DNA of 6,632 nucleotides from JAYWIG01 sp043789035 (GTDB lineage Bacteria; Pseudomonadota; Gammaproteobacteria; Burkholderiales; Burkholderiaceae_E). A program made the translations under genes and the position numbers. The stretch spans positions 1 to 6,632 of the forward strand of contig JAYWIG010000324.1 of assembly GCA_043789035.1 (NCBI GenBank), given 5' to 3'. Below the pieces are notes generated by a model that worked only from the letters and a program-made list of their open reading frames with translations, did no database searches and was not told the DNA's origin. Below are positions 1-6,632 of the stretch, one piece after another (the first letter of the stretch is position 1; the number at the start of each line of letters is the position of its first letter).

Positions 1-291
1 CAAGGCAGTTAAATTAATTTCGTCGGAATATGCAAACGCCGTCTTATCGCCCACCACGGCACGAACACCTACGCCTTGGTCAATCGAAAAGCTACCTGAC
101 TTAACGATGCCCTCTTCAATACTCCAACCTTCTGAACGGGTGTATTGAAAGTACAAATCGGCATAATCGACTTTGTGTGCAAACGTCTGAGCCAAAGCAT
201 CAAGTAAATGACTTTCATCCAAACCGTAAGGTTCGAGCAGAACAGATTTAGCAATCGCTAGGCGATCGAGAGCAGGATTCGAGGGCGTCAT
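1..291 (-). CDS. tldD: TldD metalloprotease subunit, N-terminal 97 residues (cut by window edge)
   Basis: TldD pairs with TldE/PmbA to form a cytoplasmic zinc metalloprotease that trims unfolded peptides; in E. coli it processes microcin B17 and degrades the antitoxin CcdA. Seen here: an open frame from an ATG at 291 that runs off the left edge with no stop. Residues 41-56 (VDYADLYFQYTRSEGW) and 70-91, which contain IDQGVGVRAV and a following KTAFAYSDEI, match the start of E. coli TldD (LDYGDLYFQ, IDQGVGVRA, GFAYAD) at nearly the same distance from the N-terminus, which supports this start. The zinc-binding HExxxH motif lies beyond the window and cannot be checked; the full protein is normally about 480 residues. 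The start lies six bases after the yhdP stop. The only Shine-Dalgarno-like bases are GTGA overlapping that stop, so translation is probably coupled to yhdP. The paralogue TldE is less likely because of the close match to the TldD N-terminus. Confidence 0.95.
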   Translation of the reverse strand, partial: MTPSNPALDRLAIAKSVLLEPYGLDESHLLDALAQTFAHKVDYADLYFQYTRSEGWSIEEGIVKSGSFSIDQGVGVRAVVGDKTAFAYSDEINLTAL

Positions 292-297
292 AACAAC

Positions 298-3200
298 TCA
301 CTGAGTAGGAACAATTCCATATTGTGCCAGCTTGCGATCTAAACCTTTGATAATAGGTTGATCCCACGGACCAGACACGGTGTATTCGGTCGTAAAAATG
401 CCTTGTAAGGGCTTGCGAAGGGCCCATTGAAAAACAAATGACCCTAGTCCGATCGCGGGGTTAACCCACGCGGCATACGCTAACGAAGCGGCCCCAGCAT
501 TCACTTCAGGCACAACTTTAAGCTTCAAATCTTGTGTTCTTTTGGCAATATCCAACTGGCCTTTAAAACTGATTTGGGCGATCGGACTTTTGATCAAGAC
601 ATTATCTGGCGAAGCGATGCCATCTTTAATTTTGATCGGCCCTGCTATTGAATCGAAGGCAAACCCGTCAGATACAACATCGCGGAAGTCTAAATTCAAG
701 CGCCTGACCAAGCCTTGGACGCTAAACAAACCTAACATTCGCGCTGCACCAACATCGGTTTTCAAGAACTGCCCTTTGCCAATCTCTAGAGCAACGTCAC
801 CGCTGACTCGATTAAACGCAAAGGTGTCCACATTACCGCTCCAGCTGATATCACCCTTAATTTCACCAGGGCCACTTTTCAATATTCCCGGCTGCCCAAC
901 CAACGAAATCAAAGCGCCGGTGTCTTGCGCATTGGCAGTTACGGTGAATCGAGATTGGTTATCAACTTTATGCCACCCACCTTGCGCTTTCACGCTAAGT
1001 TCAGGCAAGGCAAAGGAAAGTTCCGGTACTTGATAAGTTTCAGATTGAGTTGCGTCAGTACGCAGCTTGAGTTTACCTAGGTGGGTGCCACTAAATGTAA
1101 AGTCATCAGCGATAACATCTAAGCTTGGTAAACGCGAAGGCTCTTGGTATGTCGATACAGCCACTTTGGTTTGCTCCACGCCTTTGCCTACCAATGGCCA
1201 TTGCAATCTCGCCATACGTACAAACAAGCTATTGCTTGATGAGTCAGCATTCCAATTGACATAACCGTTGGCTTGATCGTTGTGAAGCGACGCAGTCCAA
1301 GACAATAGTCTCGGCACCTTTGCAGCAACATCAAATGGCTGCCATGCCAACATCGCACCTAAGACTGGGTCTTTAAAAACCAAGTCATCGACGATTAACT
1401 CTTCTGCAACCAAAGCAAGATGATTCACTTTCAGTGCCGAACCACTCAGAATAAAACTGGGTAAGCCAATATAGGTTCGCTGTGCAGATGCATTTATTTT
1501 TTCTTCAGCCGATGCTGGAAATGTTCGGGCAAGCCATTGCTGCCATTCATTAATATCAAGTCGAGAGGTTTTTATAACCGCCGATAAACCTTCAGTGGCA
1601 GTAGCCATAGGTTCACTACTCAATCGACCAATATTTAAACCGCCAAACCACTCGTCTTTTGCAGCAGTGCCATTTCTGGAAACCTTGAACTCGACTTGTG
1701 GCGAATCAGAAATAGACGCACCTGCTACATCCTTAATGCCGGCGACCAAGGCCGTCGGGGTATAGCTCAAGCGAAAACCTCGAGTTTGTTCGGCTGTTTT
1801 TCCTAGGGGCGCTGGCATCTCAATGGCCATCCCAACCAAACTACTTTGCACCTGAACTTGAAATGCTTCGCGATTAATCTCAAAGGCTGATTCAAACTCT
1901 GCAGCGCCTTTGACGCTATTCAAAATAGGTAGGACGGCTTGTAATAGCGGTAATTTTTTCAAAACGTCCGACGTAGCCACCCCAGAAATCTTGAGTGCCA
2001 AAGGCTTAGTGCTGTCGCTTACACCAGAAATATTTAAAGGGTAATTTTGCCCCACACTAGCATCGCCATACTTAGCCGATATCGATTTCAATTCCAAAGT
2101 TTTTTCGGTGAATGCCAAACCTCCGTCTACTGAGCGCAAGTCAGGGGTATGAAGGCTACTTAACTGCCCATTAGCTAAAGTGACTAAACCTTGAACCTTC
2201 ACCAATGTGAAGTCAAAAATAGGTAATTCGATTGCTAGAGTTAGCTGCGCGGGGCCTTCGATTTTGAGTGACTCAGTAAAAGCCCTAACGCCAGTGTTTT
2301 CACTTTGCACCGTCAATCTTTTTAGCGGACTGGTATTTACGAAGCCCAACATGCTGCCGACGGAACCTTCTGCCTTACCGGTAATTTTTACTATTCCCTC
2401 CCTGATATCGGGCACATCAACGAGAAAGTTGGACAGAGCAACTCCAAGCATTTTTGCGCTATTACCTTTGACTCGCACGCTAGTTTTGTCCAGCAAAAAC
2501 TCACCTTCAAGGTCTTCGATTTCGGCCCAGTTTGGAGCGAACGCAAACTGGGCATTTTTAAATTTTGCGAAAATCGAAAACTCACCTGTGCCTGGGTCTC
2601 GAAAAGGAAAATTCCACAAATCGCCCTTTATCTTAAATACACCATTGCTTGCCTCGCCAGCTTTGATACCTCGCGACACCCAATTCCGAGTTAATTGAGG
2701 CATTCTCTGCGGTAAGTAACTCGCTATGCGGATGCCAGTGGCTTTATCAAGCTTGCCAGAAATGTCTACATAACCTGGTTTTTTGGGTTGCCGTGAAGCT
2801 CGATACAAGCCCTGCATGCTGCCGCTTCCATCGGCGTTCTCGAAAGCAAACTGATCAAATTTCAACTCAAATATATGCTCTGGTTGCATTTGCGCATTAC
2901 GAAACCAATGCCACTTACCATTGCCGCCCAGTTTAGAAAACTTTAGCTCAGGTTCGGTTAAGACGCCTGGCAATACCAAACGTGATCCGTCGCCGGTAAC
3001 TTCATAATTGCCGACAAAATCGCTACTAGCTGCCACTTTTTCAAAAGTAATCTTCCCGCCAACTCGCTCAAAGCCCGGCAAGTCTAAAGAAACCTGCGGC
3101 GCTTTACCGTCGACTCGTTCGACTCCTAGCAATGAGAGCTGCTCAGCGTCAAGTTCGCCAGACAATTCGTCTTTCGCGTCATTCCAATTCACCTTCGCTG

Positions 3201-4521
3201 ACCGTATCTTGCCTGCTAGTTGCCAACGGTTTAGGTCGGCTTGTGTAAGCAGCGGTTTTACGTCGACCACAGACTGGGCGCTTGCCCAATAGCGCACGGC
3301 ACTGGCAGCAGCTGCAACATCCAGTGCATCCAACTGTACCTTGGCCGATTGTAGAGAAGCAAACTCTGCACCAAGCTCCTCGCTGCCCCAGTGAAAGAAA
3401 ACACTCGACGGGCGATTTACGCCGAGGCGTAAACCACTGAGCGCTTCAAACCCGTAAACTGCAATACTTTGGGTCTGAATCTCAAAATCTTGCCCAGCAA
3501 CTCGCTGCAACTTCACAAGTGGGGTTACCGCCGTTGAAAGCAACTTCGACGAGGTCACAGACATATTGCTAAGCTGTGCAGAATCGATGATGCCTTTGGC
3601 AAACTTGGCTTCTACCTTACCCTGAAAAGTAACGCCCGATATTTGCTCCAGCACAGGATTATTTTTCACGATGTGCGCCGCTTTTAGCAAATACGCTAAA
3701 AGCTCGCCTTTCAGCGCTAGTGCACCGTCGCCAACATCCCAGCTGACAGCGCCAAACCATTGTTTAGTGAGATCAGAGGCAATGCCAACAGGGTGATTCC
3801 AGGTCGCTTCGAATGTACCGCCGGGGTTCGATACCGCTTTAAAAGTATGGTTGCGGCCATTATTGCTCAGCGCCACTTCGCTTACGGACAAGCGATCTTT
3901 TCTACCCACTTGCTCATTTTCTAACAACACTGCAACGTTGGTCAGCTTTAACTGCCGCTGTTGAAGCGTCCAACGCATGGCAGCAGATACTTTCTTTTTT
4001 GAATCTTCGTCCATTACGGTGCGATCAGCAGGATCAAACACCAAACCAGCGATGTGCCAAAACCCTTTTTCGTCGACTTTGATGCGAATTTGGCCTGAAT
4101 CTAGGCTCAAGTTTCGAAAAAGAATCTGCCGGGCCATTAAAGCTCTCGGAGAAAACTCCATTTCTACTCGATCTAAGGAAAGTGCCCCATCTTCGGTTCT
4201 GAGATTGGTAGCAACAAGGCTTGGGTAAACGCCCCGGATAGTAGGTTCAAGCCCACCGACAGTTACCTTGCTACCAAGTACCTTGCTGAGCTGGGCTTCG
4301 ACCTGCGGCTGCCAGCGTTGTAGTTCGGGCCAAACCCACCAGCGAACTGCTACAAAACCGCTAGCTACCACTACAAACAGACCAATCAATACCCACCATA
4401 AAGCCCGCGATACCCATTTTCGACTGGTTAAGGCAATTTCAGGCGTGTTTCCAGAACCAGCTGCACCAACACTACCATTATGCGGTTCTGAATTAACGGG
4501 ACTTTGCTCTGTTTTTAGCAT
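298..4521 (-). CDS. yhdP: YhdP family AsmA-like protein (inner-membrane anchored, periplasmic phospholipid transporter)
   Basis: This is a complete 1407-residue protein of the YhdP family (DUF3971/TIGR02099 with a C-terminal AsmA-like region). In E. coli, YhdP, TamB and YdbH share the job of moving phospholipid from inner to outer membrane through a long hydrophobic groove. Seen here: a polar 40-residue N-terminus, one membrane segment at about 41-59 (LWWVLIGLFVVVASGFVAV), then a large beta-rich, repeat-like region expected in the periplasm. Family hallmarks include an AsmA-type segment after the anchor (about 65-90, QPQVEAQLSKVLGSKVTVG), a GDLWNFPF segment near residue 633, and a conserved end at about 1341-1395 containing NAGAASLAYA, AIGLGSF and VSGPWDQP. 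It is somewhat longer than E. coli YhdP (1266 residues). The ATG at 4521 is the only reasonable start: the frame has a stop at 4558-4560 with no ATG, GTG or TTG between. No clear Shine-Dalgarno precedes it. It is the first gene of a unit with tldD and diverges from glnE. Confidence 0.95.
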   Translation of the reverse strand: MLKTEQSPVNSEPHNGSVGAAGSGNTPEIALTSRKWVSRALWWVLIGLFVVVASGFVAVRWWVWPELQRWQPQVEAQLSKVLGSKVTVGGLEPTIRGVYPSLVATNLRTEDGALSLDRVEMEFSPRALMARQILFRNLSLDSGQIRIKVDEKGFWHIAGLVFDPADRTVMDEDSKKKVSAAMRWTLQQRQLKLTNVAVLLENEQVGRKDRLSVSEVALSNNGRNHTFKAVSNPGGTFEATWNHPVGIASDLTKQWFGAVSWDVGDGALALKGELLAYLLKAAHIVKNNPVLEQISGVTFQGKVEAKFAKGIIDSAQLSNMSVTSSKLLSTAVTPLVKLQRVAGQDFEIQTQSIAVYGFEALSGLRLGVNRPSSVFFHWGSEELGAEFASLQSAKVQLDALDVAAAASAVRYWASAQSVVDVKPLLTQADLNRWQLAGKIRSAKVNWNDAKDELSGELDAEQLSLLGVERVDGKAPQVSLDLPGFERVGGKITFEKVAASSDFVGNYEVTGDGSRLVLPGVLTEPELKFSKLGGNGKWHWFRNAQMQPEHIFELKFDQFAFENADGSGSMQGLYRASRQPKKPGYVDISGKLDKATGIRIASYLPQRMPQLTRNWVSRGIKAGEASNGVFKIKGDLWNFPFRDPGTGEFSIFAKFKNAQFAFAPNWAEIEDLEGEFLLDKTSVRVKGNSAKMLGVALSNFLVDVPDIREGIVKITGKAEGSVGSMLGFVNTSPLKRLTVQSENTGVRAFTESLKIEGPAQLTLAIELPIFDFTLVKVQGLVTLANGQLSSLHTPDLRSVDGGLAFTEKTLELKSISAKYGDASVGQNYPLNISGVSDSTKPLALKISGVATSDVLKKLPLLQAVLPILNSVKGAAEFESAFEINREAFQVQVQSSLVGMAIEMPAPLGKTAEQTRGFRLSYTPTALVAGIKDVAGASISDSPQVEFKVSRNGTAAKDEWFGGLNIGRLSSEPMATATEGLSAVIKTSRLDINEWQQWLARTFPASAEEKINASAQRTYIGLPSFILSGSALKVNHLALVAEELIVDDLVFKDPVLGAMLAWQPFDVAAKVPRLLSWTASLHNDQANGYVNWNADSSSNSLFVRMARLQWPLVGKGVEQTKVAVSTYQEPSRLPSLDVIADDFTFSGTHLGKLKLRTDATQSETYQVPELSFALPELSVKAQGGWHKVDNQSRFTVTANAQDTGALISLVGQPGILKSGPGEIKGDISWSGNVDTFAFNRVSGDVALEIGKGQFLKTDVGAARMLGLFSVQGLVRRLNLDFRDVVSDGFAFDSIAGPIKIKDGIASPDNVLIKSPIAQISFKGQLDIAKRTQDLKLKVVPEVNAGAASLAYAAWVNPAIGLGSFVFQWALRKPLQGIFTTEYTVSGPWDQPIIKGLDRKLAQYGIVPTQ
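3680..3703. repeat. Perfect 9-bp inverted repeat with 6-base loop inside yhdP
   Basis: GCTTTTAGC and GCTAAAAGC are exact reverse complements separated by AAATAC. The element lies within yhdP codons encoding ELLAYLLKA, in a leucine/alanine-rich stretch. It could form a hairpin in yhdP mRNA, but there is no T-run to make it a terminator and no known role. Chance within coding sequence is the simplest explanation. Confidence 0.5.
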
Positions 4522-4543
4522 GCCGGAAGGATACCCGTAAGAT
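4515..4543 (+). promoter_or_regulatory. Candidate sigma-70-type promoter for glnE
   Basis: TTAGCA at 4515-4520 matches the -35 consensus TTGACA at four of six positions, and TAAGAT at 4538-4543 matches TATAAT at four of six, with an ideal 17-base spacer. Transcription would start near 4550 and give a leader of about 40 bases before the TTG start at 4589. The -35 box overlaps the yhdP start codon on the other strand. Matches of this quality arise by chance, so this is a candidate only. Confidence 0.3.
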
Positions 4544-4588
4544 GCGCTGTATGACGCTCAGACTGGCGAACAGTAGGTGCTTTTTTAC
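4522..4588. promoter_or_regulatory. Divergent intergenic region between yhdP and glnE
   Basis: These 67 bases separate the two divergent start codons and should hold, or border, the control signals of both genes. For glnE see the separate promoter candidate. For yhdP the best I can find is TTGCAC (minus strand, 4597-4592) and TACTGT (4575-4570) spaced by 16 bases; each matches consensus at only three of six positions, so I do not call it. No riboswitch, operator palindrome or NtrC-like or sigma-54 GG-N10-GC element was recognised. If glnE starts at the ATG at 4625 instead, the region is 103 bases long. Confidence 0.5.
4575..4579 (+). promoter_or_regulatory. Ribosome binding site that favours the TTG start of glnE
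   Basis: AGGTG is complementary to the 3' end of 16S rRNA and lies nine bases before the TTG at 4589 (twelve before GTG at 4592). The ATG at 4625 is preceded by an A/C/T-rich stretch without any such sequence. This site decides the start chosen for glnE; the assignment is inference. Confidence 0.45.
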
Positions 4589-6632
4589 TTGGTGCAACAA
4601 CTTCACATCTGTATCTCACAAAAAATGACATTACGCTTCCCAAAACTCGGGCTTTCGCCCTTCGCATGTCGAACCCTAGAAAGCCTGGAACGGCTAGGCG
4701 ATACCTCGGCAAGCAGCCGCCTAGAGGCACTTTGTTCTGAGCCGCTCAGCTTAGACCGCACACTCGCCACCGCGAATGCAAGCTTGGTGATGTGCAATTT
4801 ACCCGCGTCGACGCGAGCTTCGGTACACCTTCGGCTTCGAATTTGCCGCAAATGGCTGATGCTAGCCTTGTTTTACAGCGACGTTGAAGGCACAACAGAG
4901 GTGGCACAAGTGTGCTCGATCATGAGCGAATTTTCGCAATGGGCCTGTCAACAAGCCTTAGCCGCAGTGAGCCCAGAAATTGTTGAGCGATTTGGTATAC
5001 CCAGCGATGAAAATGGCACGCCACAAGACCTTTATATCATTGCCATGGGTAAAGCGGGTGCGGCTGAACTAAACGTATCGTCAGATCTTGATATCGTGTT
5101 TTTGCATCGTTCAAACCCATACCCGTTGGGCGAAACCACAAAAGGCTACGCGTCATCGGAAGTTTTAGAAAAAATTGCCCAGCAAGCCACGAAATTCCTC
5201 AACGAATCAACCGAGCACGGCTTTGTTTTTCGCGTCGACACTCGTCTGCGGCCATTTGGTGAATCAGGCCCTCTCATTTGTTCGCTCTCTATGCTCGAAA
5301 ACTATCTGGTCACCCATGGCCGCGAGTGGGAGCGATTGGCCTGGTTAAAAGCCAAATGCATTGCACACACCGAATTCGCCACTCAAGCCGATAGGGCACA
5401 AGACTTAACTTCGCTATTCTCGCTGCTCACGCCTTTTATTTACAGGCGTTATCTCGACTTCCAAGCCATTGATGCTTTGCGAGATCTACACGCCAAAATT
5501 CGAACCCAGGCTAATACAAAACTGCGTAACAATAGCTACGACGTGAAGCTCGGGCGAGGTGGCATTCGAGAAATCGAATTTATTGCTCAGCTCTTCCAAG
5601 TCATACGCGGTGGTCGAGAGCATGAGCTTAGAAACCCCGCCACAGTCGCCACATTACAGCAGCTTGGCGATAAGAAAATCCTAACTGCGGCGCAGGTCGC
5701 TTTTCTCATCGAAGCCTATTGGTTTTGGCGGCGTACAGAACACATGTTGCAGTACCGTGAGGACCAACAAACTCATCTTCTCGAAGATAGTGCCCATGCG
5801 CACATTGCTCACATGCTAGGCATTAGTGTGGAAGAGTTTCAAGAAAAAGTTAAGCGCTACGCTAGTGAGGTGGCGGGCCTATTTGATGGCGTCATGGGAG
5901 ATAGAACACAAGAACAAAACACTACTGCCTTGAGCACTCCAAAGAGTGAAATTCTTTCCGCGCGCATCCAGACATTAAAACAATCAAGGCGTTACGCCCA
6001 AGCTACTGCTTCAACAACGGTGCTCATTGACGAACTCATCGGTACCGTATTGCAATCGGCATCGACTACTGAAGCAACTGCAGAATTAAGGTTACTAGCG
6101 CTGATTGAATCGCTCATTGGTAGGCCCGGTTACCTCACCTTGCTTTTACGATTCCCAGAAGTACGGCAGCGGGTTGTGAGGCTCATTGGCAAGGCAACTT
6201 GGGCATTCGAGTACTTAAACACCCACCCCATTGTGCTCGATGAGTTGCTCAGCGATGAGTGGCTATCACGTATTAACTCCCAATTGTGGGCTACGCAACT
6301 TTCAAAGAGGCTTAACGACAAGATATTGCCGATCGATACGGAACGAAAGCTAGACATTCTCCGGGAAGCCCATCACGCGCAAGTCTTTAGGCTGCTGGCT
6401 CAGGACATCGAGGGGCTATTAACTACCGAGACATTATCAGACCATTTAAGCCTGCTTGCCGATAAGGTTGTTGAACTGACGTTAGAGGTTGCTTGGCAAC
6501 ATATTCAGGCTTCCAATTCGAAACGAATGTTGCTAAGAGAAAAACCAGAATTTGCAGTAATTGCCTATGGAAAATTAGGCGGCAAAGAGCTTGGCTATGC
6601 ATCCGATCTGGATCTGGTGTATCTATTCGATA
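4589..6632 (+). CDS. glnE: Bifunctional glutamine synthetase adenylyltransferase/adenylyl-removing enzyme, N-terminal part (cut by window edge)
   Basis: GlnE attaches AMP to glutamine synthetase (C-terminal half) or removes it by phosphorolysis (N-terminal half), under control of PII proteins and glutamine, in the cytoplasm. Seen here: about 681 codons, open to the right edge, against 946 residues in E. coli. Numbering from TTG at 4589, the adenylyl-removing domain carries GKAGAAELNVSSDLD (154-168; D166 and D168 correspond to E. coli D173 and D175), RVDTRLRPFGESGP (215-228) and LGRGGIREIEF (about 321-331). The transferase domain begins with YGKLGGKELGYASDLDL (about 660-676), and its catalytic aspartates D673 and D675 are present. 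In-frame starts are GTG 4577, TTG 4589, GTG 4592 and ATG 4625; a stop lies at 4574-4576. TTG 4589 is preferred for its AGGTG site and because it puts the first motif at residue 154, near 161 in E. coli. The ATG is the conservative alternative (669 codons). The missing part is the rest of the transferase domain. The first motif departs from the usual GKLGG. Confidence 0.95.
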   Translation, partial: MVQQLHICISQKMTLRFPKLGLSPFACRTLESLERLGDTSASSRLEALCSEPLSLDRTLATANASLVMCNLPASTRASVHLRLRICRKWLMLALFYSDVEGTTEVAQVCSIMSEFSQWACQQALAAVSPEIVERFGIPSDENGTPQDLYIIAMGKAGAAELNVSSDLDIVFLHRSNPYPLGETTKGYASSEVLEKIAQQATKFLNESTEHGFVFRVDTRLRPFGESGPLICSLSMLENYLVTHGREWERLAWLKAKCIAHTEFATQADRAQDLTSLFSLLTPFIYRRYLDFQAIDALRDLHAKIRTQANTKLRNNSYDVKLGRGGIREIEFIAQLFQVIRGGREHELRNPATVATLQQLGDKKILTAAQVAFLIEAYWFWRRTEHMLQYREDQQTHLLEDSAHAHIAHMLGISVEEFQEKVKRYASEVAGLFDGVMGDRTQEQNTTALSTPKSEILSARIQTLKQSRRYAQATASTTVLIDELIGTVLQSASTTEATAELRLLALIESLIGRPGYLTLLLRFPEVRQRVVRLIGKATWAFEYLNTHPIVLDELLSDEWLSRINSQLWATQLSKRLNDKILPIDTERKLDILREAHHAQVFRLLAQDIEGLLTTETLSDHLSLLADKVVELTLEVAWQHIQASNSKRMLLREKPEFAVIAYGKLGGKELGYASDLDLVYLFD

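Noticed and set aside
542..1033. Plus-strand open frame of 163 codons opposite yhdP
   Set aside because: It lies wholly antisense to the well-supported yhdP gene, its translation is low-complexity and Ser/Pro/Thr-rich with no recognisable domain, and it has no ribosome site of note. It is a shadow of yhdP codon usage.
2207..2698. Second plus-strand open frame of 163 codons opposite yhdP, same length as the first
   Set aside because: The equal length is a coincidence: the two translations are unrelated and both are antisense shadows of yhdP. No repeat links the two regions.
4264..4287. Short direct repeat TACCTTGCT occurring twice
   Set aside because: It encodes the repeated SKV in the YhdP segment SKVLGSKV and reflects protein sequence rather than a DNA element.
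4268..4540. Plus-strand open frame of 90 codons ending in the yhdP-glnE gap
   Set aside because: It is antisense to the yhdP N-terminus, resembles no known leader peptide or small protein, and is rich in Thr, Ser and Pro as expected from the complement of yhdP.
4650..4661. GGGC-GAAA-GCCC hairpin on the minus strand with a GNRA-type loop followed by a few T residues
   Set aside because: The stem is only four base pairs, the T-run is short, and it lies inside the start of glnE. Too weak to call a terminator or structured RNA.
4515..4851. Two overlapping minus-strand frames (71 and 82 codons) across the 5' end of glnE and the intergenic region
   Set aside because: They overlap glnE coding sequence antisense, have basic, low-information translations, and neither has a convincing start signal. 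The glnE frame here is supported by continuity with the conserved domain.
6130..6357. Minus-strand open frame of 75 codons inside glnE
   Set aside because: Antisense shadow of a conserved part of glnE (encoding YLTLLLRFPE through HPIVLDELL), with no recognisable product.
1..6632. Search for mobile-element ends, attachment sites, CRISPR repeats, tRNA or rRNA genes, defence genes and cryptic small systems
   Set aside because: Nothing of the kind was recognised on either strand. The window is almost fully occupied by three conserved housekeeping genes with consistent composition, and there is no room for an additional undescribed locus.

Overview
The window looks like an ordinary chromosomal housekeeping segment from a Gram-negative proteobacterium. 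I favour the Betaproteobacteria, probably a lower-GC member of the Burkholderiales or a relative. Three things point there: an AsmA-like YhdP protein with an N-terminal membrane anchor (so an envelope with two membranes), the divergent layout of glnE next to yhdP and tldD, and GlnE and YhdP sequences that read closer to betaproteobacterial than to enteric versions as I remember them. Base composition is roughly balanced. The species cannot be named from this window alone.

Layout from left to right. Positions 1-291 (minus strand) hold the first 97 codons of tldD, cut by the window edge. Positions 298-4521 (minus strand) hold a complete, intact 1407-residue yhdP that ends six bases before tldD, so the two form a yhdP-tldD transcription unit running leftward. 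Positions 4522-4588 are a short intergenic region between divergent genes; it carries the 5' signals of both directions. From 4589 (TTG, preferred) or 4625 (ATG) to the right edge runs the first part of glnE on the plus strand, about 680 codons of an enzyme usually about 950 residues long. This covers the whole adenylyl-removing half and the beginning of the adenylyl-transferring half. No frameshifts or internal stops were found in any of the three genes.

The genes serve separate housekeeping jobs. YhdP is an inner-membrane-anchored periplasmic protein of the family that moves phospholipid to the outer membrane. TldD is half of the TldD/TldE metalloprotease. GlnE switches glutamine synthetase activity by adenylylation and deadenylylation. 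Their adjacency is a conserved gene order rather than an evident pathway.

I found no RNA genes, mobile elements, CRISPR arrays or phage genes. No stretch over 300 bases lacks a gene. I did not find a previously undescribed system here. The points worth a second look are the unusual glnE start, an altered nucleotidyltransferase motif in the GlnE N-terminal half, the very compact yhdP-tldD junction without an intervening gene, and the compact divergent control region.
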